Source: Paenibacillus daejeonensis DSM 15491 (lineage in GTDB: Bacteria; Bacillota; Bacilli; Paenibacillales; Paenibacillaceae). From it: a stretch of DNA of 64,000 nucleotides. The notes beneath the pieces were generated by a model that searched no databases, was not told where the DNA came from, and was given only the letters and a program-made list of their open reading frames with translations. Of the stretch, positions 45,867-54,278 are shown piece after piece. The DNA lies in contig NZ_KB899659.1 of assembly GCF_000378385.1 (NCBI RefSeq), positions 771,418 to 835,417 on the forward strand. The letters are read 5' to 3'. Within the stretch, counting starts at the first letter, position 1; each line of letters begins with the position of its first letter. The position numbers and the translations under genes are program-made.

Positions 45867-46202
45867 TCACCTGTTATCCGTTGGATTCGGGGTCGCCTGG
45901 GATGCTCCGTTACCCGAAGACGTATCGTCTCCGGAGCGCCCTTTCATCTTGTCGTAGAATTGGCGGGCACGCCAGATCATCATCATCAGTACGGCAACAC
46001 CCATACATTGGATAATGGGCAGCTTATCAATCTGCAGGACCAGCAGCACAAGCGCGCCGAAGGCCATCAGCAGATGAACCATAATTTCCTTAATAATTGG
46101 CATCCGCTTTTGTACACGGAACACCTTGTTGAAGATGTAGATGGTACAGCCCAATATGAGCACATAAGAAACGAGCGGATGGTTACTTAGCCAGTCCTGC
46201 AT
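45867..46202 (-). CDS. ylaH: YlaH-like family membrane protein
   Basis: 111 residues. Hydrophobic segments are at about 9-25, 40-58 and 62-78, separated by short basic loops, and the C-terminus is a polar Ser/Asn/Thr tail. It fits the YlaH family, with no known function, which follows typA in Bacillus and Paenibacillus. The ATG at 46202 is after AAGGAGGA, 17 bp downstream of typA. Confidence 0.85.
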   Translation of the reverse strand: MQDWLSNHPLVSYVLILGCTIYIFNKVFRVQKRMPIIKEIMVHLLMAFGALVLLVLQIDKLPIIQCMGVAVLMMMIWRARQFYDKMKGRSGDDTSSGNGASQATPNPTDNR

Positions 46203-46219
46203 CGTGAGTTCCTCCTTGC

Positions 46220-48061
46220 TTAGACGCCCGCTTGCGACATTTTGCGATGTTTCTCCGCACGCTCCCGCTCACTTTTGTTGAGGATCTTCTTGCGCAGACG
46301 AATGGACTTAGGCGTCACTTCGCAATATTCGTCGTCGTTGAGATACTCAAGCGCTTGTTCCAGCGAAAAGATGATCGGCGTCTTCATTTTGACGGTGTCG
46401 TCCTTCGTTGCGGAACGAACGTTCGTCAGTTGTTTTTCTTTGCACAGGTTGACAATGATGTCGTTGTCGCGATTATGCTCGCCGACAATCATGCCTTCAT
46501 ATACTTCTGTACCGGATTCCAGGAACAGCACGCCGCGATCCTCTACTGACAACATACCGTAGAACGTTGTCGTGCCTTGTTCACTAGCGATGAGTACGCC
46601 TTGACGACGTCCACCTACACCTGCTCCCGCCAACGGCCCATAGCTATCAAAAGCATGGTTCATGATGCCGTAGCCTCTGGTCAGTGTCAAGAAGTAGGTC
46701 CGGTATCCAATCAAGCCGCGTGCAGGAATAATAAACTCCAGCCGCACTTGTCCGCTGCCATTGTTAATCATGTTGACCATCTCGGCTTTACGCGCACCGA
46801 GGCTCTCCATGACAGATCCCGTGCTATCTTCCGGTACGTCGATCATTAGACGCTCGTAAGGCTCCGAACGGACACCGTCGATTTCTCTTGTAATAACCTC
46901 AGGCTTGGAAACCTGCAGCTCAAAGCCTTCACGGCGCATATTCTCGATCAGGATACCCAAGTGCAGCTCACCGCGGCCAGCCACTACAAACGCATCCGGG
47001 CTGTCCGTCTCATGTACACGCAGGGCAACGTCCGTCTCGATCTCTTTCATCAAGCGCTCACGCAGCTTGCGTGACGTAATCCATTTGCCCTCACGGCCAG
47101 CGAATGGGCTGTTGTTGACCAGGAACGTCATCTGCAGTGTCGGTTCGTCGATGGTCAGTACAGGAAGCGCCTCAGGATTCGCAGGATCGGCAATCGTCTC
47201 GCCGATATTGATATCCTTGATGCCTGCGATTGCAACAATATCGCCTGCACCCGCCTCAGGAATTTCAATCCGCTTCAGTCCCTGGAAGCCGAACAGCTTC
47301 TCGATACGCGCTTGCTTGATGCCGCCCTCGCGGTTAATAACAGCGACAACCTGTCCCTGCTTAATGATCCCGCGGTTTACGCGTCCGACAGCAATACGGC
47401 CCAGGTATTCGTTGTAATCCATCAGGGTCACAAGGAATTGAAGCGGCTCTTCGACATTCTCGGTAGGCGAAGGGATATGACCGACAATCATTTCATAGAG
47501 CGCCTGCATATTATCATCCTGCTGGTCCGGGTTATTGCTCGAAGTTCCCATCAGAGCAGAAGCATAAACGACAGGGAACTCAAGCTGCTCGTCATTGGCA
47601 CCCAGCTCAATGAACAGATCGAGCACCTCGTCCACTACTTCGGAAGGACGTGCATTTGGACGGTCAATCTTGTTCAGAACAACAATCGGCGTCAAGTTCT
47701 GTTCGAGCGCTTTGCGCAGCACGAACTTGGTCTGTGGCATACAGCCTTCAAAAGCATCGACAACCAGTAGTACGCCGTCGACCATTTTCATAATCCGTTC
47801 AACCTCGCCGCCAAAGTCGGCATGGCCTGGTGTATCCACGATATTGATCAGGAATTCCTTGTAGTTAATCGCTGTATTCTTGGCTAGAATCGTAATTCCG
47901 CGCTCGCGCTCCAGATCATTGGAATCCATCGCCCGCTCCTGAACCTGTTCGTTCTCACGGAACGTACCGGATTGTTGGAGCAGCTTATCCACCAAGGTGG
48001 TTTTGCCGTGGTCGACGTGGGCGATAATCGCGATATTGCGCAGATGTTCTCTTGAATGCAT
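46220..48061 (-). CDS. typA: Translational GTPase TypA/BipA
   Basis: A ribosome-associated GTPase involved in stress and 50S assembly. It has 613 residues. G motifs are [15 protein letters not shown] (about residues 12-26), [23 protein letters not shown] and [10 protein letters not shown], followed by EF-G-like domains and the BipA C-terminal domain ([14 protein letters not shown]). The ATG at 48061 starts [12 protein letters not shown]; the open frame runs 39 codons further with no family match. It starts 23 bases after the membrane-protein gene. Confidence 0.96.
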   Translation of the reverse strand: MHSREHLRNIAIIAHVDHGKTTLVDKLLQQSGTFRENEQVQERAMDSNDLERERGITILAKNTAINYKEFLINIVDTPGHADFGGEVERIMKMVDGVLLVVDAFEGCMPQTKFVLRKALEQNLTPIVVLNKIDRPNARPSEVVDEVLDLFIELGANDEQLEFPVVYASALMGTSSNNPDQQDDNMQALYEMIVGHIPSPTENVEEPLQFLVTLMDYNEYLGRIAVGRVNRGIIKQGQVVAVINREGGIKQARIEKLFGFQGLKRIEIPEAGAGDIVAIAGIKDINIGETIADPANPEALPVLTIDEPTLQMTFLVNNSPFAGREGKWITSRKLRERLMKEIETDVALRVHETDSPDAFVVAGRGELHLGILIENMRREGFELQVSKPEVITREIDGVRSEPYERLMIDVPEDSTGSVMESLGARKAEMVNMINNGSGQVRLEFIIPARGLIGYRTYFLTLTRGYGIMNHAFDSYGPLAGAGVGGRRQGVLIASEQGTTTFYGMLSVEDRGVLFLESGTEVYEGMIVGEHNRDNDIIVNLCKEKQLTNVRSATKDDTVKMKTPIIFSLEQALEYLNDDEYCEVTPKSIRLRKKILNKSERERAEKHRKMSQAGV

Positions 48062-48084
48062 GGTTTGTTTAATCCCTTCTGATT

Positions 48085-48582
48085 CTAAAATTTGGTGCGT
48101 TTTCCCAGCAACTGTCGTCCGAAGACCAACCAAGCGCCTCCCAGAATCAGGAGTGCAGCCAGCAGGTATATGCCCCATGTCCAGAGCAGAACTGCTGTAA
48201 AGCAGCAGGCGGCTACAATCGCCAGTATCATCGCTGCAATCATCGGACCGCGCGGACGCGGCACTTCAAACAAATGGTATTCGTACAGGCCGACAGCAAT
48301 ACCAAAAATAAAAAACGGCCATATATGCTGCAAGTTCTCCCAGCCAAACAATGTACAGTACAGGAAAACGAGCGAATATACCGTCAGGATGCCACCCGGA
48401 ATGAGAATGGCAGCCGGCAGAATCCGTCCGAAATACAAGACATGCATTAATATGCCGGGGATCAGCAGGAACAGCGGCCAGAAGATGGTCCCGATAAAAC
48501 TGAATATACCAAGTTTTCCAAGCAAAATAATAGCGCCGGCAATCAGCATCAGAACGCCGACGGTATATTGATTTTTGGACAT
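48085..48582 (-). CDS. LiaI/LiaF-like transmembrane protein
   Basis: 165 residues, almost entirely hydrophobic, with about six membrane segments beginning YTVGVLMLIAGAIILLGKLGIFSF and a repeated pattern of IFWPLFLLIPGI and HIWPFFIFGI. This WP-containing repeat is typical of the LiaI-LiaF-like transmembrane region. No soluble domain is present. The ATG at 48582 follows GGGGGAA. It is directly upstream of typA. Function is not known; envelope-stress sensing is only suggested by the family name. Confidence 0.8.
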   Translation of the reverse strand: MSKNQYTVGVLMLIAGAIILLGKLGIFSFIGTIFWPLFLLIPGILMHVLYFGRILPAAILIPGGILTVYSLVFLYCTLFGWENLQHIWPFFIFGIAVGLYEYHLFEVPRPRGPMIAAMILAIVAACCFTAVLLWTWGIYLLAALLILGGAWLVFGRQLLGKRTKF

Positions 48583-48788
48583 CCGGTTTCCCCCGTTTCT
48601 TGCACCGCCAACCGTATCCCTTGACGAAAGACGACACGCTTTTACCTCTAGTGTAATTGAAGTGAAGGGAAAAAACCAGTGCGTATGAAAAATAGCCATA
48701 AAATTTCCCCACAAAGTGGAGCCTGTTCTTCGAAGCTTAGCCAGAACCTTTGCGGGGGGCCCCGAGAACCTCTATACGTTATAATAAC

Positions 48789-48819
48789 AAAAAACGCCGC
48801 TTATAAATTATAAACGGCG
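48789..48819 (-). terminator. Terminator overlapping the end of the TerC gene
   Basis: CGCCGTTTATAA pairs with TTATAAGCGGCG, followed by TTTTTT on the minus strand. The TerC stop codon TAA lies inside the stem. Confidence 0.85.
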
Positions 48820-49470
48820 CCACAGCAAGGCTAATGAAATGACAAACGGAATGGCCAGCAGCGGGATGGCCTCCATCGCTGTCTGGGATCCATGAAACAG
48901 ATGCCGGTCGAGTCCTGGATCATGCACAAGCATCTTGCCAGCCGCATATCCAAGCAATCCCGCACCAAGGTAAACCAATGATGGAAGCTTGCGCAATGCA
49001 CGGCTAAGCAGTTGACTTCCCCAGATGATGATGGGGATGCTGAGGCCGATGCCAAGCAAAATTAACAGAATCTGTCCCTCGGCAATTGCGGCGATAGCAA
49101 GCACATTATCCAGACTCATTACAAAATCGGCGGCCACGATGGTCCATACCGCCCCCGCCAAAGTCGTGGTCACGCGTCCTTTGCGCTGTCCTGACGAATC
49201 ATGCTCCGACGCCCCTAGCAGCAATTGCACGGCTATGATGAACAGCAAGACGGCTCCGGCAGCCTGCAGGTACGGAATATGCAGCAGACTGATCGCCACC
49301 AAAGTCAGCACACATCGCAGGCCAATCGCACATGCCGTCCCCCACACAATCGCTTTCTTGCGGGCTTGCGGCGGCAAATGCTGGCTGGCCATTGCAATAA
49401 CCAATGCATTGTCTCCGCTGAGCAGCAGGTTGATAAACATAATTTGCAGGAAAATAATCAGGCTTTCCAT
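48808..49470 (-). CDS. TerC family integral membrane protein
   Basis: 220 residues with seven membrane segments. The two conserved acidic motifs of the family are present: LLLSGDNALVIAMAS (about residues 17-31) and FVMSLDNVLAIAAIAEGQ (about 108-125), thought to bind Mn or other metal ions. Homologues export manganese or act on secreted metalloproteins; B. subtilis YjbE is similar. The ATG at 49470 follows GAGGGGG. It forms a single-gene unit between thiI and the typA group. Confidence 0.9.
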   Translation of the reverse strand: MESLIIFLQIMFINLLLSGDNALVIAMASQHLPPQARKKAIVWGTACAIGLRCVLTLVAISLLHIPYLQAAGAVLLFIIAVQLLLGASEHDSSGQRKGRVTTTLAGAVWTIVAADFVMSLDNVLAIAAIAEGQILLILLGIGLSIPIIIWGSQLLSRALRKLPSLVYLGAGLLGYAAGKMLVHDPGLDRHLFHGSQTAMEAIPLLAIPFVISLALLWRRL

Positions 49471-49572
49471 CGGACTCGCCCCCTCACCATTTATGTATGT
49501 GAGGATGCGGCCTGTTATGTCCAAGCCATGCAATTGTTCTTGTTCGTTCTGCTAACCCATTATTCTCTTTGC

Positions 49573-50796
49573 CTAAAACCAGTCTTCCTCATCTGGAGAT
49601 GTCAGCTGCACCTGATGTTCCGGTTCCAGGATCATCGTCTCTGCCTTCGACACCGCTTCCTCTAGCAATCGGTCATACTCCGGCACAAAGCTCTCAACCT
49701 TCTCAACAACCCGTAGATTGGGATTGGTGCTTGGCGACTTTGGTACAAATAACGTACAACAGTCCTCATAAGGAAGAATCGAAACAGGGTAAGTCCCGAT
49801 CGCTTCCGCTCGTTCGATAATCTCCTGCTTATCCATCATGACGAGCGGTCGCAGCAATGGCAGCGAAGCAGCGCGGCCAATTACATTCATGCTGCCAAGT
49901 GTCTGACTGGCGACTTGGCCGAGACTGTCTCCGGTAATCATCGCCAGAGCTCCGTGCTGCTCGGCCAGGCGTTCCGTAATTCGCAGCATGGCCCTTCTCA
50001 TCATTGTAATGACGAGGGGGTCCTGCTTCATGCTTGCAAAAGCCGTCTGCAGCTCCGTGAACGGCACCAAATGCAGCTTCAGCTGCCCGCCGGCAAACCG
50101 GGAGAGTCTGCTTGACAGAGCAATGACCTTGTCACGGGCCTGCTCGCTCGTAAAGGGATAGCTGTAAAAATGTACGGCTTCAACCTCCAACCCTCTACGC
50201 ATCGCATGCCAACCAGCAACAGGACTGTCGATTCCTCCCGAGAGCAACAGCATCGCTTTGCCGTTGGTTCCGTACGGGAACCCGCCCACGGTCCGGATAA
50301 CCTCACAATAGACGAGGGCAAAGGCCTCTTGAATTTCCACCCGCAGTTCAATCTGAGGCTGATGGACATTGACTTTGAGCAGCGGGTGGTTTCGCAGCAC
50401 ATGGCCTCCAACGAGATGATTCATCTCTTGCGAGGTATGGGGAAAGCCTTTCCAGGCTCTTCTGACCGTAGCCTTGAACGTGCGCTCCTTGCTGTCATAG
50501 GACTCCATCACTTGCAGGGATGCCGTCTGGATGGGAATTAGCTCTGGAGGTACCGTAAGCGCCGGACTGATCGATGCAATGCCGAAGATATCTCGGACCT
50601 GTTCGATAATCGGGCCATGCTCATGTCCGTTGAGATACACATAGATTCGGCCAAAGGTACGCTGCAGCTTTAAATCAGTATAGCCGGTCAGCGCCTGACG
50701 GACATGTTCCATCAGTCGTTTTTCAAAGCGGTTGCGATTCTTGCCTTTTATGGTGAATTCTCCGAACCGCAAGATTAGCATATCGTAACGAATCAT
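49573..50796 (-). CDS. thiI: tRNA 4-thiouridine synthase ThiI (no rhodanese domain)
   Basis: Makes 4-thiouridine at position 8 of tRNA. It has 407 residues: N-terminal ferredoxin-like and THUMP domains (about 1-165) and the PP-loop ATPase with KAMLLLSGGIDSPVAGWHAMRRG (about residues 180-200). It lacks the C-terminal rhodanese domain of E. coli ThiI, as usual in Bacillota, so sulfur must come from a dedicated desulfurase. The ATG at 50796 overlaps the stop of the upstream desulfurase gene by one base, consistent with such a partnership. Confidence 0.95.
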   Translation of the reverse strand: MIRYDMLILRFGEFTIKGKNRNRFEKRLMEHVRQALTGYTDLKLQRTFGRIYVYLNGHEHGPIIEQVRDIFGIASISPALTVPPELIPIQTASLQVMESYDSKERTFKATVRRAWKGFPHTSQEMNHLVGGHVLRNHPLLKVNVHQPQIELRVEIQEAFALVYCEVIRTVGGFPYGTNGKAMLLLSGGIDSPVAGWHAMRRGLEVEAVHFYSYPFTSEQARDKVIALSSRLSRFAGGQLKLHLVPFTELQTAFASMKQDPLVITMMRRAMLRITERLAEQHGALAMITGDSLGQVASQTLGSMNVIGRAASLPLLRPLVMMDKQEIIERAEAIGTYPVSILPYEDCCTLFVPKSPSTNPNLRVVEKVESFVPEYDRLLEEAVSKAETMILEPEHQVQLTSPDEEDWF

Positions 50797-51941
50797 TAGT
50801 TTCTCCCTTTCACAATCGGCCTTAGAGAAGTTACCGCACGTGCCAAGTGCTCTGCCAGCCGATGGATATCCTCTTCCGTATGTTCATCGCCAAAACTGAT
50901 GCGGAGACCGCTCTCGGTCAGTGTGCGCTCCATTCCCATGGCCTGAAGCACTGGACTTGGCTGACCCGACTTGGAAGAGCAAGCGGACTGGGTAGAAATA
51001 TAGATTTCTTCTTGCTCCAACATATGCACCACAACTTCCGGTTTCAGACCAGGACAGCTTAAATGCACAATGTGCGGAGCAGCCGGACATTTCGTCAGCA
51101 CGATCCCTTCGACATCGGCAAGCGATTCCCGTAGCAGCCTGCCCAGCCCCGTCATGCGCACCTGGCGCTCCACTTGCTTCTCCACTGCCAGCCGTATCGC
51201 CTTAACCGATGCAACAATGCCAGGGACGTTGGATGTGCCTGACCGTCTTCCCGCTTCCTGCCCCCCGCCATAAACGAGCGGCTGCAGGCGCACGCCTTCT
51301 CTTACATACAATAGGCCTACCCCTTTTGGGCCGCGTAGCTTGTGAGCAGAAACAGTGAACATATCGATCCGCCAGGCCCTCAGCTTAACCGGAAGCTTGC
51401 CGACGCTCTGGACACCGTCTACATGAAAGAGAATCCGTGGATGGTGGGACAGCACACTAGACAGTTCCTCCAGGGGTTGAATAGCCCCTGTCTCATTATT
51501 CACATGCATAATACTGACGAGTATTGTATCCCCTCGGATCGCCTCTGCCAGAGAATCCGACCTCACACATCCTTGCTCGTCTACCGGAAGCCATGTCACC
51601 TCATACCCTTCCTGTTCGAGCTGCCGGAACGCCTGTACGACACTCGGATGCTCTATCTTGCTTGTAATCAGGTGCTTGCCACGCGACTGCATGGCGCGGG
51701 CGGCCCCCAGAATGGCCAGGTTATTACTTTCTGTGCCACCAGAGGTGAAGACCCACTCGGAGGCAGAGACCCCGAACTGAGCAGCAAGCACTTCACGTGC
51801 CCGATGCAGCAGGCGGTCCGCGTCGAGGCCTGCCCGATGCAGCGAAGACGGATTGGCATAATGGCGCGTCATCACTTCCATCATCGTCCGCACCACATCC
51901 TCATGCGGGGGCGCGGACGCGCTATGATCAAAATAAAGCAA
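50796..51941 (-). CDS. Cysteine desulfurase (NifZ/NifS-type partner of ThiI)
   Basis: PLP-dependent desulfurase of about 381 residues. The N-terminal LYFDHSASAPPHEDVV, the aminotransferase V text FTSGGTESNNLAILGAARA, the PLP Lys in VSAHKLRGPKGVGLLYV and the catalytic Cys in STQSACSSKSGQPSPVL (about residue 324) are visible. The TTG at 51941 is chosen because GAGGG lies seven bases upstream; an ATG nine codons earlier (51968) has no ribosome binding site. Coupling to thiI suggests it supplies sulfur for tRNA 4-thiouridine, as B. subtilis NifZ does. Confidence 0.92.
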   Translation of the reverse strand: MLYFDHSASAPPHEDVVRTMMEVMTRHYANPSSLHRAGLDADRLLHRAREVLAAQFGVSASEWVFTSGGTESNNLAILGAARAMQSRGKHLITSKIEHPSVVQAFRQLEQEGYEVTWLPVDEQGCVRSDSLAEAIRGDTILVSIMHVNNETGAIQPLEELSSVLSHHPRILFHVDGVQSVGKLPVKLRAWRIDMFTVSAHKLRGPKGVGLLYVREGVRLQPLVYGGGQEAGRRSGTSNVPGIVASVKAIRLAVEKQVERQVRMTGLGRLLRESLADVEGIVLTKCPAAPHIVHLSCPGLKPEVVVHMLEQEEIYISTQSACSSKSGQPSPVLQAMGMERTLTESGLRISFGDEHTEEDIHRLAEHLARAVTSLRPIVKGRN

Positions 51942-52047
51942 AGCCGTTCCCTCGCCTTCTGTATACATAGTAAAAGGACCACAGACAAGCCTCCGTCCAA
52001 TACCATACTGGAGGCATAAGTCGTGATCCTTGCATGTTCTGGAGCCT

Positions 52048-52776
52048 TTAGCTGAACATCCGTAATGCATCCGTTACCTTGTCGACATATTTCTGTGTCT
52101 CCAGTGGTAGCGTGCTTCGCTTCGCAACCAGATCGGCTTCGGTCCGGATACCCAGCCTGTCAACCCGACCCGGGCCAGCGTTATAAGCGGCTAGCGCTAC
52201 TTGCAAGTGACCGTCATACTTGCGCAGCAAGTACCCTAGATATTTGGTGCCGCCCTCAATATTCTGAGCGGGATCAAAGGAATTGGTCACTCCGAGCCCG
52301 CGAGCTGTCCCGTCCATCAGTTGCATCAAGCCTTTGGCGCCTGCCGAGGATTCCGCATTGGGCCGGAAGCCGGACTCCGTCTGAATCACAGCCTTGACCA
52401 GTGACGGATCAACGCCATGCTTGTCTGCAGCCATTGTAATGAGTTGTTCATAAGAGGAGTCACCGACAGGAGCACGGGAATTCTCCATTTCTGCAGCAGT
52501 ACTCACAGCTTCCGTCAGACTGACACTAAGCGGTGCCAAGCCCGGCAGAACCGTCCCTTTCTGAGGCGGGGCAGCCAGATAGCCCTCCAGCGTCGCAGGA
52601 CGGTAAGACGAGTCCGTTAACGCTGCCTTTTCACTGTCCATCATTTGGTCTAGCATCGTGTCGAACAGCGATGAGACGGAATCATTTCCTGAGGACTGCC
52701 CTTCTAATCCGATCGGCTGCGACCATTGCAGCTGAAGAATGGTTTTCATCGTACGGGGGTCGATTGCCATGGTCAT
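52048..52776 (-). CDS. Lytic transglycosylase (SLT family) without signal peptide
   Basis: 242 residues. The C-terminal half is a Slt/GEWL domain: LITMAADKHGVDPSLVKAVIQTESGFRPNAESSAGAKGLMQL with the catalytic Glu in QTESGF, then ALAAYNAGPGRVDRLG. The N-terminal half (about 1-110) is polar and has no signal sequence or membrane helix, like B. subtilis YjbJ. The ATG at 52776 has GGAGG seven bases upstream. It lies 106 bp before the desulfurase start. How it is exported is unclear. Confidence 0.88.
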   Translation of the reverse strand: MTMAIDPRTMKTILQLQWSQPIGLEGQSSGNDSVSSLFDTMLDQMMDSEKAALTDSSYRPATLEGYLAAPPQKGTVLPGLAPLSVSLTEAVSTAAEMENSRAPVGDSSYEQLITMAADKHGVDPSLVKAVIQTESGFRPNAESSAGAKGLMQLMDGTARGLGVTNSFDPAQNIEGGTKYLGYLLRKYDGHLQVALAAYNAGPGRVDRLGIRTEADLVAKRSTLPLETQKYVDKVTDALRMFS

Positions 52777-52934
52777 GTCTAATGCCTCCAAACAGGTTCA
52801 CATCATTTGCTTTCATTGTACACGTTTTGTCCGCGGCGGGCTAGTCCCAATTCCAGCATTAACCTGAGGAGACTTCTCTATTCATCAGAGCAAAGGCTGC
52901 TTCTGGCGAGTACCACCGGAAGCAGCCTTTGGCT

Positions 52935-53315
52935 CTAAGATAAGGTGTAGTAATACAAAGGAAGCAATGCAAGATAGGCCGCCAGAGCAACCAGGCCAAT
53001 GACAATTGACCAGATGCCCAGCGTCTTGCTGCCTTGCCGATAAGCAAACCAGCCCAATAACGCCGAGGCTGCACCCATCAGTACAGGCCAGAGAAACCAA
53101 GAAGCAATCGCAAATGCGAGTGCGGTCCATCCAATCACTCGGCCGGCGGCTGCATCAGCCCGTTCCATATCCTCATGATGACCGTATGCAGGCACATCTG
53201 CACTCAGCTCTGCGGATAACTCGGTATCCCGTTTTTCTTTTCTTGCTTTGGCTTGCTGGCGTTTTTTCGGCAGGACCTCACTGGCCCAGCCATCTTCGTC
53301 TTTTTGGCGTCTCAT
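52935..53315 (-). CDS. Small membrane protein with charged N-terminus
   Basis: 126 residues, not assigned to a named family. The first 60 residues are hydrophilic (MRRQKDEDGW, then KKRQQAKARKEKRD and an acidic stretch). The rest holds two or three membrane segments (about 63-90 and 98-123) with a Gly/Ala-rich turn, reminiscent of DUF4190-type proteins. The ATG at 53315 follows AAGGAG. It starts four bases past the DUF1540 stop and is probably cotranscribed. Confidence 0.7.
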   Translation of the reverse strand: MRRQKDEDGWASEVLPKKRQQAKARKEKRDTELSAELSADVPAYGHHEDMERADAAAGRVIGWTALAFAIASWFLWPVLMGAASALLGWFAYRQGSKTLGIWSIVIGLVALAAYLALLPLYYYTLS

Positions 53316-53319
53316 GAGC

Positions 53320-53532
53320 TCACTCCTTCGGTTTGAAGGTGTGGCAGCATGTGACGGACGAATCTTCAGCTTGATCCTTGTGGTTCGCGCCGAGCTCGCC
53401 TTCGCCGAACTCAGTGTCGAGGCGCTGATGCGCATGCTTGTCGACATCAATCATAATCTGGTCAGCATTGCAGTTGTTGCCCTGCTCCCAAAAGGTGCAA
53501 TTGGCCACGCTGCACTTTACGCCATCTGGCAT
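53320..53532 (-). CDS. DUF1540 domain protein (Cys-rich, likely metal binding)
   Basis: 70 residues. Cys residues in VKCSVANCTFWEQGNNCNADQI and TCCHTF match the DUF1540 pattern, thought to bind a metal and common in spore formers; the function is unknown. The ATG at 53532 is preceded by GGGGGTGA, which lies inside a strong hairpin (53540-53573). It is followed by the membrane-protein gene and is downstream of ypuI. Confidence 0.88.
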   Translation of the reverse strand: MPDGVKCSVANCTFWEQGNNCNADQIMIDVDKHAHQRLDTEFGEGELGANHKDQAEDSSVTCCHTFKPKE

Positions 53533-53539
53533 AACAATC

Positions 53540-53573
53540 ACCCCCACTAACAAGTTGCCCGTTAAGTGGGGGT
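53540..53573 (-). promoter_or_regulatory. Hairpin burying the DUF1540 ribosome binding site
   Basis: ACCCCCACTTAAC pairs with GTTAGTGGGGGT (one-base bulge) on the minus strand around GGGCAACTT. The right arm contains the GGGGGT Shine-Dalgarno sequence of the DUF1540 gene. No T run follows, so a terminator is unlikely. Confidence 0.75.
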
Positions 53574-53605
53574 GTTATGCTGATAAATAGTGGCTAAACC
53601 ACACC

Positions 53606-54103
53606 TTACTTCTGCCGCTGCATCCGGACATGCGTCATGTAGTCAGTCTCATAATAACCGAGATCGTCCCGCAGCTCCTCAAAAATCTTGGAATGCGTCA
53701 ATACGATATCGCGTGCTGGCTCGACTGGCTTGAACAGGAAACGAATCGCGTCCCGTCCGGTATAAGCGTAACGGCCATCCTCGGAATAGCCTTCATTTTT
53801 AGGGTAAAAGTACGCGTTTACGCATTGATGATATACCTCATACAGCGTGCGCTCTGCAGCGTCCGTATCAAAGTTCGGGCGACGCAGCAAGGCGCCGAGC
53901 TTCTCATAGGCCACTTCACTGAAGACGAGCAGGTGGCGAAGATCCGACAACAAACCTTTATAGAAAGCTGTCTGGTCCTCACTGTCCAGCTCGGTTAGCT
54001 GAGGCACAGCATATTGGTTTAAGAATTCTTCCAGTTGGCTAATCGCCGTTTTCAATTTTTCATGGGTAGATTCGCTTAATTGTTTCACATTTGAGGCTGG
54101 CAT
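53606..54103 (-). CDS. ypuI: YpuI family protein (DUF3907)
   Basis: 165 residues, soluble and helical: SESTHEKLKTAISQLEEFLNQYAVPQLTELDSEDQTAFYKGLLSDLRHLLVFSEVAYEKL, then YHQCVNAYFYPKNEGYSEDGRYAYTGRDAIRFLFKP. This is the YpuI/DUF3907 family of unknown function found in Bacillales. The ATG at 54103 is eleven bases after AAGGGG; two further ATG codons at 54124 and 54127 lack a site. It is divergent from the subtilase gene. Confidence 0.88.
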   Translation of the reverse strand: MPASNVKQLSESTHEKLKTAISQLEEFLNQYAVPQLTELDSEDQTAFYKGLLSDLRHLLVFSEVAYEKLGALLRRPNFDTDAAERTLYEVYHQCVNAYFYPKNEGYSEDGRYAYTGRDAIRFLFKPVEPARDIVLTHSKIFEELRDDLGYYETDYMTHVRMQRQK

Positions 54104-54278
54104 TAGTTGATTGTCCCCTTTCATCATTCCACCGAAAAAACATTTTTACATTCCAACAACATGGTACCACAAATTACTTGGAAGTGGTACTGCCTATTGC
54201 GGAGGGGTGGCGTATATTTTGTGCCTTGCTTCCTTACCCTAACGCTACTTACATCAATAGCACTGGAGGTTGTCTACA

